Below, in pieces: positions 16,730 to 25,131 of a stretch of 25,868 nucleotides of DNA. Every line of letters begins with the position of its first letter. The stretch's first letter is position 1. A program made the translations under genes and the position numbers. The stretch comes from JABSOG01 sp041583135 (GTDB lineage Bacteria; Pseudomonadota; Gammaproteobacteria; Enterobacterales; Alteromonadaceae). The stretch spans positions 1 through 25,868 of the forward strand of contig JBFHGJ010000082.1 of assembly GCA_041583135.1 (NCBI GenBank), written 5' to 3'. Below the pieces are notes generated by a model. That model did not search any database, had not been told where the DNA came from, and saw nothing but the letters and a program-made list of their open reading frames with translations.

Positions 16730-17018
16730 TGTGCTCCATTGCATTATTAATCGGGTTAATTGCTTGGTTTGACGTCACAAACGTTGATAAGGTTTAAAGC
16801 CAATAAAAAAATATTTGAAAAATTTTACCTGCGTTAGATCCAATGTTTTTCTAAACTGAAAGTTACAAGACAAACTATGGCAAATTTAAGCCAGTTGAAC
16901 GACAAATGATTTACACCACCCAAAAAAAACACCATACTGAGCAAAATGGCGCAGCCCTCTCCCCGTGGGCCTTGCGCTGGTTTGGATACAGATGACGAAT
17001 GTGTCTTAAGGAGTAACT
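16730..17018. promoter_or_regulatory. Divergent control region of DUF4097 gene and flotillin module
   Basis: A 289-base AT-rich gap without a gene. The 8-base palindrome TGACGTCA lies at 16770-16777, near the DUF4097 side. A weak promoter candidate for the plus strand is TAAACT (16852-16857) without a good -35. An excellent ribosome site, AAGGAG, lies five bases before the YqiJ-like ATG at 17019. No sigma-54 -24/-12 element is convincing. Confidence 0.45.
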
Positions 17019-17663
17019 ATGGAAGCCTTTATCAACAACATATCCAGCTTCCCTACCGCCATCTTTACCACCTTCAACATTGTGGTACTGGGTTATTGGC
17101 TTTTGGTGATCATTGGCTTTGCCGAATTGGACCTGTTGGATCTTGACCTTGATTTAGATGCCGATGGTGTCGAAGGTAGTGAAGCCTCGATACTCAATAC
17201 CATCTTGAACTTTTTTGGTCTGACCGGCGCCCCCGCTACCGTGGTCTTGACCGTGCTCTCTTTGGCTGGCTTTGTCATTAGCTATTATGCCGTGCATTTT
17301 GGCCTGTTGTTCACCAGCAGCTTCGCATTGAAGGCATTGAGCGGCAGTGCCATATTGTTAGTCAGTTTCCTGCTTGCACTACCACTTAGCGGCATAGCCA
17401 TCAAACCACTAAAAGGCTTTTTCACCCGAATTGACGCTCAAGCGGCAGAAAAGTCGATGTTAGGTGTATCCTGCATCGTCCGTTCGTCCATAGTAGATAG
17501 CGACTTTGGTGAGGCCCATTGCAGCATCGACGGCGCCAGTTTGATCATCAAAGTTCGCAGCAAAGATGAGACCTTTAAACAAGGTGATAGCGTGGTCATT
17601 ATTGAGCATGATAAGGCACTCAATATTTATCACGTGGTCTCTAGCGATAAATTCAATTATTAA
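17019..17663 (+). CDS. YqiJ family OB-fold/NfeD-like inner-membrane protein
   Basis: A 214-residue membrane protein, first gene of the flotillin module. Three hydrophobic segments are seen (about 14-35, 72-95 and 108-130), followed by a soluble beta domain (about 145-205, including GASLIIKVRS and GDSVVIIEHD) that fits the OB fold of NfeD-like proteins. Proteins of this type (E. coli YqiJ, 209 residues; B. subtilis YuaF) pair with flotillins and affect membrane organisation. An Asp/Leu run between TM1 and TM2 (DLLDLDLDLDADG, 38-50) is unusual and could bind cations. The start is supported by AAGGAG. The flotillin gene begins 21 bases later. I do not assign yqiJ as a symbol because identity outside the fold is low. 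Confidence 0.82.
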   Translation: MEAFINNISSFPTAIFTTFNIVVLGYWLLVIIGFAELDLLDLDLDLDADGVEGSEASILNTILNFFGLTGAPATVVLTVLSLAGFVISYYAVHFGLLFTSSFALKALSGSAILLVSFLLALPLSGIAIKPLKGFFTRIDAQAAEKSMLGVSCIVRSSIVDSDFGEAHCSIDGASLIIKVRSKDETFKQGDSVVIIEHDKALNIYHVVSSDKFNY

Positions 17664-17684
17664 CTCGATTTGAGGAAGACAATC

Positions 17685-19682
17685 ATGGAAATCATAGAGT
17701 CATTGGGACCTGTCATCTATATCGGCGGTTTCATTCTGCTGGTGGTTATAGGCTTGGGACTACTCATCGCCTCTTTTTATAAGAAAATCACCCAAGGTCA
17801 TGCGTTGATCGTCAACAACATGGGCAAAGAGCCTAAAGTCAGTTTTACCGGCGCCATCGTCTTACCGGTTGTGCACAAAATGGAAGTGATGAAGATCTCT
17901 CTCATCACCTTGGAGATTGACCGTCGTGGCAAAGATGGCCTTATCTGTCAAGACAACCTAAGGGCCGATATCACTGTCGCTTTCTACCTCAGAGTCAACG
18001 AAACCGCCGCAGACGTGCTTAAAGTGGCCAAATGTGTCGGTGTAGAACGCGCCTCAGACAAAGATGCGGTCAATGAGCTATTCAATGCCAAATTCTCTGA
18101 AGCATTAAAAACCGTCGGTAAAAAAATGCCGTTTTTAGACTTGTTCGAAAATCGTCTGGGCTTTCGTGAAAAAATCATTCAAGTCATTGGTGACGACCTA
18201 AACGGTTATGTGCTTGAAGACGTCGCTATCGATTACCTTGAACAAACCCCTAAATCACAGCTTGATCCGAACAATATGCTCGACTCAGAGGGTATTCGTC
18301 GTATCACCGAGGTTACCGCCCAGCAAAACATCGTTACCAATCAGTTAGAGCAAGACGAAAAGCTGGCGATCACCAAGAAAAACACCGAAGCCAAAGAAGC
18401 GTTGTTGGCACTTGAGCGCCAACAGGCCGATGCCGAAGCCAAACAGCAACGCGAAATTGAAACCGTCAAAGCGCGGGAAAAAGCCGAAACCGAGAAGATC
18501 CAACACGAAGAACGTCTGCGTGCCGAGCAAGCCCGCATCGAGACCGATGAGTCGTTAGAAATTCGCGAACAAAACAAACTGCGTCAAATTGAAGTTGCCG
18601 AGAAAAACCGTCAACGAGCCGTCGCGATTGAAGAAGAGAAAGTTCTACGCGCTAAAGAGTTAGAGGCGGTCAACCGTCAGCGCGACGTAGAGCTTGAGCA
18701 GATCAACAAAGAAAAAGCCCTTGAAGAAGAACGTAAAATTATTGCCCATACGGTTTCTGAACGTATCGCGGTTGATAAAAAAGTAGCCGAAGAAGAAGAA
18801 CGCATCAAAGAGTTGCGTGAAGTTTGTGAGGCCGACCGTAGAAAACAAGTGCAAATTCTTGAAGCCGAAGCGCAGGCCGAGCAGAAGAAAATCGAACAGA
18901 TCAAGCTGGCCGAAGCCGATGAGCAAAAAGCCCATCATAAATCAAAAGAGATCAATATGATGGCTCAGGCCGAACTAGAAGCCGCCGCTAAAGATGCCGA
19001 AGCCCGTAAAAAACGTGCCGAAGGGCTACAGGCAGAACAGGCAGCTTCAGGTCTTGCCGAAGCCAAAGTGCAAGAAGCCCGTGCCCTTGCCATGGAAAAA
19101 GAAGGCTTTGCCGAGGCCAATGTCCTAGCAGCTAAAGCTGAGGTCATTGAAAAACGCGGTATGGCAGAAGCGAAGGTGATTGAGGAGAAAATGGCAGCTG
19201 AGGCTAAAGGTGCCGAGCAGGTCGGTCTGGCCGAAGCCAAAGTGGCCCGTGAAAAACTGGCCGCCGAAGCGCAAGGCAGTGAAGAAAAAGGACTGGCAGA
19301 AGCGAAAGTGGTTAAAGAGAAGGCCTTGGCAGAAGCTGCCGGCTTGATTGAAAAATTCGCCGCGATGAACAACATGAGCGCTGAGGCCCGTGAGTTTGAA
19401 GAGTTCAAGATGAACTTAGAAGCCCACATCAAAGAGGCTATGGCCAACATCGAAGCCAACAAACACATCAGCGCCGACCAAGCGCAAGTGTTGGCCAAAG
19501 CGTTGGAGCACGCCAACATTGATATCGTTGGCGGTCAAGGCGACTACTTTGACAAGTTGGCCAAAGGCTTAGGCGCTGGTAATGCCTTAAGCGGCTTTTT
19601 GGAAAAATCACCGGTAGTGCAATCATTGCTGGAAAAGTTTTTGGCCGGTAACAAAGACGAAACGCCCAAAGACGTCAACTAA
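17685..19682 (+). CDS. Flotillin (YqiK family) with extended coiled coil
   Basis: A 665-residue SPFH/flotillin protein, membrane-anchored by one N-terminal helix (about 10-33) with the bulk cytoplasmic. The SPFH/PHB domain spans about 34-205 and has the family segments QGHALIVNNMG and LRADITVAFYLRVNE. Residues about 225-560 are a nearly unbroken charged coiled coil ending in AEAK repeats: GLAEAKV-type units begin at 456, 474, 492, 514 and 536 (spacings 18, 18, 22, 22). A C-terminal region follows (GQGDYFDKLAKGLG, near 620). E. coli YqiK has 553 residues, so the rod is about 110 residues longer. The ATG at 17685 has GAGGAA about seven bases upstream. Flotillins oligomerise into membrane scaffolds; here it would be the platform for the ATPase encoded next. 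Confidence 0.9.
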   Translation: MEIIESLGPVIYIGGFILLVVIGLGLLIASFYKKITQGHALIVNNMGKEPKVSFTGAIVLPVVHKMEVMKISLITLEIDRRGKDGLICQDNLRADITVAFYLRVNETAADVLKVAKCVGVERASDKDAVNELFNAKFSEALKTVGKKMPFLDLFENRLGFREKIIQVIGDDLNGYVLEDVAIDYLEQTPKSQLDPNNMLDSEGIRRITEVTAQQNIVTNQLEQDEKLAITKKNTEAKEALLALERQQADAEAKQQREIETVKAREKAETEKIQHEERLRAEQARIETDESLEIREQNKLRQIEVAEKNRQRAVAIEEEKVLRAKELEAVNRQRDVELEQINKEKALEEERKIIAHTVSERIAVDKKVAEEEERIKELREVCEADRRKQVQILEAEAQAEQKKIEQIKLAEADEQKAHHKSKEINMMAQAELEAAAKDAEARKKRAEGLQAEQAASGLAEAKVQEARALAMEKEGFAEANVLAAKAEVIEKRGMAEAKVIEEKMAAEAKGAEQVGLAEAKVAREKLAAEAQGSEEKGLAEAKVVKEKALAEAAGLIEKFAAMNNMSAEAREFEEFKMNLEAHIKEAMANIEANKHISADQAQVLAKALEHANIDIVGGQGDYFDKLAKGLGAGNALSGFLEKSPVVQSLLEKFLAGNKDETPKDVN

Positions 19683-19698
19683 GCCGTCAAGGCAGTCA

Positions 19699-19738
19699 AT
19701 GCCGGTGAACATCGCCACTGAGGCTTTGAACACCGGCA
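19699..19738 (+). other. Structured gap between flotillin and ATPase genes
   Basis: The 154-base gap (19683-19836) is the longest in the module. TGCCGGTG (19700-19707) pairs with CACCGGCA (19731-19738), and GCC/GGC can pair inside. No T tract follows, so it is more likely an RNA processing or stabilising element than a terminator. An 18-codon reading frame (ATG 19699, stop 19753-19755) with AAGG six bases upstream covers the same bases; I see no independent evidence that it is translated. Confidence 0.4.
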
Positions 19739-19836
19739 ATAAGACCAACGGTTAATCTGATAAACGCCATGGTCAAAGCCCTATCCGACCAACTGCTATG
19801 TATTTGCCTACAGCCAATTAAATCAAAGGATGTCTC

Positions 19837-22800
19837 GTGAGTGATCAAAGCACACAAGAATTGACACAAAACGCCGTTGCCCAAGGTGGCGCCTATGAGG
19901 TATTAAAGGGTCGATTAAACAAATTCGGCGCCCAATTGCAAACCAAAGCCGCAGAGGTTAACGCCGAGCGTCAAGCTGAGTTTGGCAGTACGCAAATGCA
20001 GGTATTGGGACGCTTTCGCCTGCGCACCGACAACAATTGCGAAGCCAAAGATCTGGTTTTGGTCGGTGATTATGTCCTGTTTGGCTACAATGCGTTTTTA
20101 GGGCTAAGAGCCGAGACCAAAGTCGAAGATGTATTTGGCCTTTATCGACTGGTGGAAAAAGACGGCGAGTATGACGTTGAGGCGATCAAATTCGCCGGCA
20201 CATTCTTGGCCGACCAACAGTTTCTTGGCGATTTTCGCGAACTGTATGCCTATTACAAAAATACCGCGTTAAGCCAGCTGGTGGTCAAAGACAACAAGTT
20301 GTTGGCGTCTTTTCAAATAGGCAACAAACTCAGCGACATTCGCGTTTTTCGCTGGAATATCTCCGCCGACGGCAAAACCATAGAGTACATCGATAACCGT
20401 GGTGAGCGAGACATAGCACTACCTCCTAAGTACGACTTTGAGTGGCAACGCTGCCCAAGACAAAGCTACGTTGAGGGCCGCTACCCGCACATCAACATCT
20501 TAGATACCTTGTTTGTCGATACCTTACGTGGCGACTTGACCATTAAAATCGAGAACAATACCGAAAGCGGTTTGGGGGTGTTCTCCGAGCCGGTAGACGA
20601 CCCGAACCAGTCACTGGATGATGCTGAGTTTTATTATGCCGATTTAAACTCTCTGATCTTGCTGAAAATTCGCCCCTATACGGAGCAGGATTGGCGATTT
20701 TTAATTTACAACCGCAACAACCAAAGCATTGTTAGGCTTGATGAAATCGAGCATTCGTGCATTCAATTACCCGAAGATCACGGCATTATCTTCCCCGGCG
20801 GCTATTACCTTAGCACAGGTGAACACAAACGCTTTGAAGACAGCCTCGAAGGGCTGCGTTACAAACGCCAACTGCGCTCGCCCAACGGCGAAGACGTGCT
20901 GTATATCTTTTATCATCCACAGAGTAATGTGGTTGCCTTATATGCCTATAACCTGATCAACAAGACTTTGCAAAACCCGCTGCTCGGTCACGGCTTTGGC
21001 TTTTATGAAGACGGTCGGTTGATCATTTTCTACGCCCAACAAGAAGCCACCCGGGTTCACCCGGTGCAAATCTGGCAAACCCCCTACTTTTCCGACAACT
21101 TTGCCAGCAAGCAACCGGTCAAACAAAGCTTTTTCGGCAAAATAGGCAATGCCGAGCTGGTGCGCGGGATCTCCGAGCTGTATTCCATCGCCCGTATGGT
21201 CGAGCAACAAGATATCTCAAGCAACCACTTCAATGAGCTGAGTAAGGTCTGCCACAAAATTTTCGACACCTATTTCTGGCTCGATTCACCAGAGCTTGGT
21301 GAGATTACGACGCTCATTCGCGACATTGCCGCCACCTCTGAGCTGGTACTTGATGAATATGAGAAGGTCGAAAGCATTCGTGCTCAGTCGGCTAAAGCGC
21401 TGCAACAGGCACAAAGCAGCCAAAACGACATTATTCGCCAGCTAGACCCGGATGCTTGGCGCAGCCCGGAGCGTTTTGTCGAAGCGCTTGAGTCTATTCG
21501 CAACCATCGTGGCCATTTGATGACCATTTGCGAATTGCGCTACATGGATACCGCACGCATTGCCGAACTAGAAGCGCAAATGGTGGAAAAAGAAGGAGAG
21601 ATAGTCGATAAGACCGTCGCCTTTTTAAGCGATGATGAGGCCCTCGACAGCTATTACCAGCAAATCGACTACATCGCCAATCACTATCAGAGCTGTCAAA
21701 ACTCACTGGAGATCCAGCAACACCTCGACAGCCTGGGGCAAATGGCCGCCGGGCTGGATCTTTTGTCGGAGCTGATGACCACCTTAAAGGTGCCCGATGC
21801 CACCGTACAGACCAAAATCATCGAATCTATCTCAGAGGTTTACGGCAAGCTCAACCAACAAAAGGCCAAGGTAGAACATCAACGTAAAAGCTTTGGTTTA
21901 GAAGAAGCCACAGCGCAATTTGGCGCCCAGTTTAAGTTACTCAATCAAAGCATTCAAAACGCCCTTGGTCTGTCCACCACACCGGACAAATGTGACGAGC
22001 AGCTCTCGAGGCTGCTGGTACAATTGGAAGAATTGGAAGGTCAATTTAGCGAGCACGACCAATTCTTAGGCGATATTCTGACCAAGCGCGATGAGATCTT
22101 CGAAACCTTTGAAAGCCACAAACAGCAGTTACTTGATGCCCGCCAACGCAAGTGCCAAACCCTGTTCGATGCCGCCGAGCGTATCTTACAATCGGTGGCA
22201 AGGCGAACCCAAAAGTTCAGCCAAGCCGACCAGCTCAATACCTTTTTTGCTTCCGATGGCCTGATCATCAAACTCAAAGAGTTGACCGCATCACTGCGGG
22301 CGCTCGATGACAGCGTTAAAGCCGATGACATTGACGCCAAACTTAAAGGAGCCAAAGAGCAAGCGGTTCGAACCTTAAAAGACAAGTCGGAGATCTTTGA
22401 AGCCGGTGGCAATGTTATCAAACTGGGACCTCGCCATAAGTTCAGTGTCAACACCCAAGAGCTTGATCTCACCATTTTACCGCGCAACGGCGTGCAAAAC
22501 CTGCACCTAATCGGCACCGACTATTATGAAGTGATTGACGATGACAAGCTCAATGCCTTGAAACCGTTTTGGTCAATCACCAGTCCGTCCCAATCTGATA
22601 CCGTCTATCGCGGTGAGTACCTCGCCTATCAAATCATTGAAGCAGCCAAGCACAACCGCGACGGCCTGAGTCTCAATGCGCTGATGCAGGTGAGCGCCGA
22701 CGAAAAGGCGCTGCTTGAAATCGCTCGCGAATATGCCGCGCCGCGTTTTAACGAAGGATACGAAAAGGGCATTCACGACCATGATGGTGCCAAGATCTTG

Positions 22801-25116
22801 ATGAAGCTGTTACCGGCCATGGCGAGCGCCGGTAGTTTGCGCTATACCCCAACGGTACGCGGCCTCGCCAGCGTTTACTGGGCAGAGCAGCAAGGACAAA
22901 GCCCACAAAAAAACTGGCCGGGCCGAGCACAAAATGCGCTTAAAATTGCCGAGCTGTTCAACGATATCGACGCCCAGCAACAATTAAGTCATGAAATGGC
23001 AAGCTACATCAGCGACTACTTTGACCACATCGATTTTGCCCAAAGCCAACAGACTTGCGGGCAAATGGCGCAATACCTGTTGCTGGAGCTAGGTCAGCCA
23101 ACCGTTGCCTTTGCCACTACAAAATACGCCAAAGCCCTGCTTGAACGTTTTACCCTCGCGCTTAAAACCAAAGACAGCTGGGAAAGCTATCAGGCCGCCC
23201 TTGGCAATTTGGCCGGCAATGTGGCCAAGCGCTGGGCACTGAGCAAAAGCTGGCTCAGCGCTTACATCAAGGCCGAAGCACTCACCGAGTTTGAACACTT
23301 TGTCGATGAAACCGTCGCCCTGATCAATGGCGGTAACAAAATAAGACGACAGGACAAAGAAGCCGACTTACAACTCAGCGTAGACGAACTGCTCGGCACC
23401 CACCCACGTATGCGGCAACAATCTCTAACGATTGTGCTCGATGAGTTTTTGCAGCGCCTTGCCCATCACGCAGAGGTGATCGTCACAGGCTACCAGCAAT
23501 TTCAGCAAGCAAGACAGGCGGTTATCGACGAACAAAGACAACGCCTGCGGTTAACAGAATTCAAACCTAAACCGCTCACGTCATTTGTCCGCAACCAGTT
23601 GATCAACAATGTCTATTTGCCCATCATCGGCGATAACCTCGCCAAACAAATGGGCACTGTCGGCGACACCAAGCGCACCGACTTAATGGGCTTGTTGTTA
23701 ATGATATCGCCACCGGGTTACGGCAAAACCACCTTGGTCGAATATGTCGCCAATCGTTTGGGTCTTATCTTCATGAAGATAAACTGCCCGACCATAGGCC
23801 ATGAAGCCACCAGCATCGACCCGAGCAAAGCGGCACACTCAGGTGCCAAGCAGGAGCTGGAAAAACTCAACCTAGCCTTAGAAATGGGTAACAACGTGAT
23901 GCTATATCTCGATGATATTCAGCACACCAACCCGGAGTTCTTACAGCAGTTTATCCAGCTGTGCGATGGCACCAGACGCATTGAAGGGGTGTGGAAAGGC
24001 CGCGCCAAAACCTATGATATGCGCGGTAAGAAATTCTGTATCGTCATGGCGGGCAACCCCTACACCGAATCGGGTGAGGCGTTTAAGATACCCGATATGT
24101 TGGCCAACCGTGCCGATATCTATAATTTGGGCGATGTGCTTGGTGACAATCAAAAAGTGTTTGATTTGAGCTACCTCGAAAATGCCCTGACCTCTAACGC
24201 TTTGCTCGCGCCATTGGCAACCAGAGACATGAGTGACGTCTATAAGCTGGTAGAAATGGCCCGTGGCGGGAATGTCGCAACAACCGACCTAAACCACCAG
24301 TACAGCGGTGCAGAGCTTAAAGAGATCGTCGATGTATTGAAAAAGCAGTTTGTGATCCAGCAAGTGGTGGCCAAGGTCAACGCCCAATACATCGCCTCGA
24401 GCGCGCAAAACGACCAATATCGCACCGAGCCGCCGTTTAAATTGCAAGGCTCTTACCGCAACATGAACAAAATGGCAGAAAAGGTCTCAGCGGTAATGAG
24501 TGATGACGAACTGATGCAAATGGTGGCAGATCACTATGTTGGTGAAGCGCAGCTACTGACCACAGGCGCAGAAGAAAACCTGCTCAAACTGGCTCAGTTG
24601 CGCGGCAACATGACAACGGCCGAGCAGCAGCGCTGGGAAAAAATTAAAGCCGACTATCTGCGCAATAAATCCTTAGGTGGTGACAACACCGATACCGGTA
24701 GTCAAATTGTGCTAAAACTGCATGATATGGTCGATACCCTAAGCGCCTTAAAGACACTGGCAACAACCAAACCCGAGCCAGACACATCAAGCAAAGGTTA
24801 TGAACAATTGATGCCACTCATCGCCCTATTGGAACGCTCCCATGGCGATCTTGCGCAATTAGGTGAACGCCTTGCCAGTTTGGCCGCCGAGGTCAATACT
24901 TTGAAAATGCCTGCTGCACCAACACCTGCTACGCAACAGCCGGTGGTAACCGAAGTGCTGCCGGATATGGATAGGTTATTGGATGAAATGAAGTCGGCGC
25001 TCAAGGCGGCAACGGCAGATTTGGCCCAAAATCTACAGCAGCAAAGTGGCACCTTGAATAAATACCAAGCGGCCGCAAAGTCGCTGGCTCAAGAAAAAAA
25101 TCATGACAACAAGTGA
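19837..25116 (+). CDS. Giant AAA+ ATPase ('DNA repair ATPase' annotation class)
   Basis: A 1759-residue cytoplasmic protein, much larger than ordinary AAA+ proteins. Residues about 1-430 are beta-rich with repeated aromatic strands, probably the region databases call DUF3686. Residues about 435-855 are helical/coiled coil, a short beta part follows (856-900), then helices to about 1250. The AAA+ core has Walker A SPPGYGKTT (1291-1299, K1297), Walker B VMLYLDDIQ (D1359, D1360), a sensor-1-like N1407 in MAGNPYTESG, and R1425 in LANRADIYN as a possible arginine finger. The tail has a P/T-rich linker near 1692 and a final coiled coil. The start is GTG at 19837 after AAAGGA. Homologues are labelled DNA repair ATPase, but no nuclease or DNA-binding motif is visible here and the flotillin neighbours argue for a membrane-linked role. 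Function unknown. Confidence 0.85.
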   Translation: MSDQSTQELTQNAVAQGGAYEVLKGRLNKFGAQLQTKAAEVNAERQAEFGSTQMQVLGRFRLRTDNNCEAKDLVLVGDYVLFGYNAFLGLRAETKVEDVFGLYRLVEKDGEYDVEAIKFAGTFLADQQFLGDFRELYAYYKNTALSQLVVKDNKLLASFQIGNKLSDIRVFRWNISADGKTIEYIDNRGERDIALPPKYDFEWQRCPRQSYVEGRYPHINILDTLFVDTLRGDLTIKIENNTESGLGVFSEPVDDPNQSLDDAEFYYADLNSLILLKIRPYTEQDWRFLIYNRNNQSIVRLDEIEHSCIQLPEDHGIIFPGGYYLSTGEHKRFEDSLEGLRYKRQLRSPNGEDVLYIFYHPQSNVVALYAYNLINKTLQNPLLGHGFGFYEDGRLIIFYAQQEATRVHPVQIWQTPYFSDNFASKQPVKQSFFGKIGNAELVRGISELYSIARMVEQQDISSNHFNELSKVCHKIFDTYFWLDSPELGEITTLIRDIAATSELVLDEYEKVESIRAQSAKALQQAQSSQNDIIRQLDPDAWRSPERFVEALESIRNHRGHLMTICELRYMDTARIAELEAQMVEKEGEIVDKTVAFLSDDEALDSYYQQIDYIANHYQSCQNSLEIQQHLDSLGQMAAGLDLLSELMTTLKVPDATVQTKIIESISEVYGKLNQQKAKVEHQRKSFGLEEATAQFGAQFKLLNQSIQNALGLSTTPDKCDEQLSRLLVQLEELEGQFSEHDQFLGDILTKRDEIFETFESHKQQLLDARQRKCQTLFDAAERILQSVARRTQKFSQADQLNTFFASDGLIIKLKELTASLRALDDSVKADDIDAKLKGAKEQAVRTLKDKSEIFEAGGNVIKLGPRHKFSVNTQELDLTILPRNGVQNLHLIGTDYYEVIDDDKLNALKPFWSITSPSQSDTVYRGEYLAYQIIEAAKHNRDGLSLNALMQVSADEKALLEIAREYAAPRFNEGYEKGIHDHDGAKILMKLLPAMASAGSLRYTPTVRGLASVYWAEQQGQSPQKNWPGRAQNALKIAELFNDIDAQQQLSHEMASYISDYFDHIDFAQSQQTCGQMAQYLLLELGQPTVAFATTKYAKALLERFTLALKTKDSWESYQAALGNLAGNVAKRWALSKSWLSAYIKAEALTEFEHFVDETVALINGGNKIRRQDKEADLQLSVDELLGTHPRMRQQSLTIVLDEFLQRLAHHAEVIVTGYQQFQQARQAVIDEQRQRLRLTEFKPKPLTSFVRNQLINNVYLPIIGDNLAKQMGTVGDTKRTDLMGLLLMISPPGYGKTTLVEYVANRLGLIFMKINCPTIGHEATSIDPSKAAHSGAKQELEKLNLALEMGNNVMLYLDDIQHTNPEFLQQFIQLCDGTRRIEGVWKGRAKTYDMRGKKFCIVMAGNPYTESGEAFKIPDMLANRADIYNLGDVLGDNQKVFDLSYLENALTSNALLAPLATRDMSDVYKLVEMARGGNVATTDLNHQYSGAELKEIVDVLKKQFVIQQVVAKVNAQYIASSAQNDQYRTEPPFKLQGSYRNMNKMAEKVSAVMSDDELMQMVADHYVGEAQLLTTGAEENLLKLAQLRGNMTTAEQQRWEKIKADYLRNKSLGGDNTDTGSQIVLKLHDMVDTLSALKTLATTKPEPDTSSKGYEQLMPLIALLERSHGDLAQLGERLASLAAEVNTLKMPAAPTPATQQPVVTEVLPDMDRLLDEMKSALKAATADLAQNLQQQSGTLNKYQAAAKSLAQEKNHDNK

Positions 25117-25131
25117 TGGGAGAGATTAACG

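Noticed and set aside
16945..16985. Possible sigma-54 (-24/-12) promoter before the flotillin module
   Set aside because: TGGCGC and TTGCGC elements are present but never with the required GG-to-GC spacing of ten bases.
16946..17146. Plus-strand frame of 66 codons overlapping the YqiJ-like start
   Set aside because: It has no ribosome site and runs out of frame into the well-supported YqiJ-like gene, which has AAGGAG.
18965..19519. Long minus-strand open frame (184 codons) antisense to the flotillin coiled coil
   Set aside because: Its alanine/serine-rich product is the expected shadow of repeated GAA/GCC/AAA codons on the plus strand; the flotillin frame is certain.
22041..22517. Minus-strand open frame of 158 codons inside the giant ATPase gene
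   Set aside because: Composition is that of an antisense shadow, no ribosome site, and the sense frame continues uninterrupted for 1759 codons.
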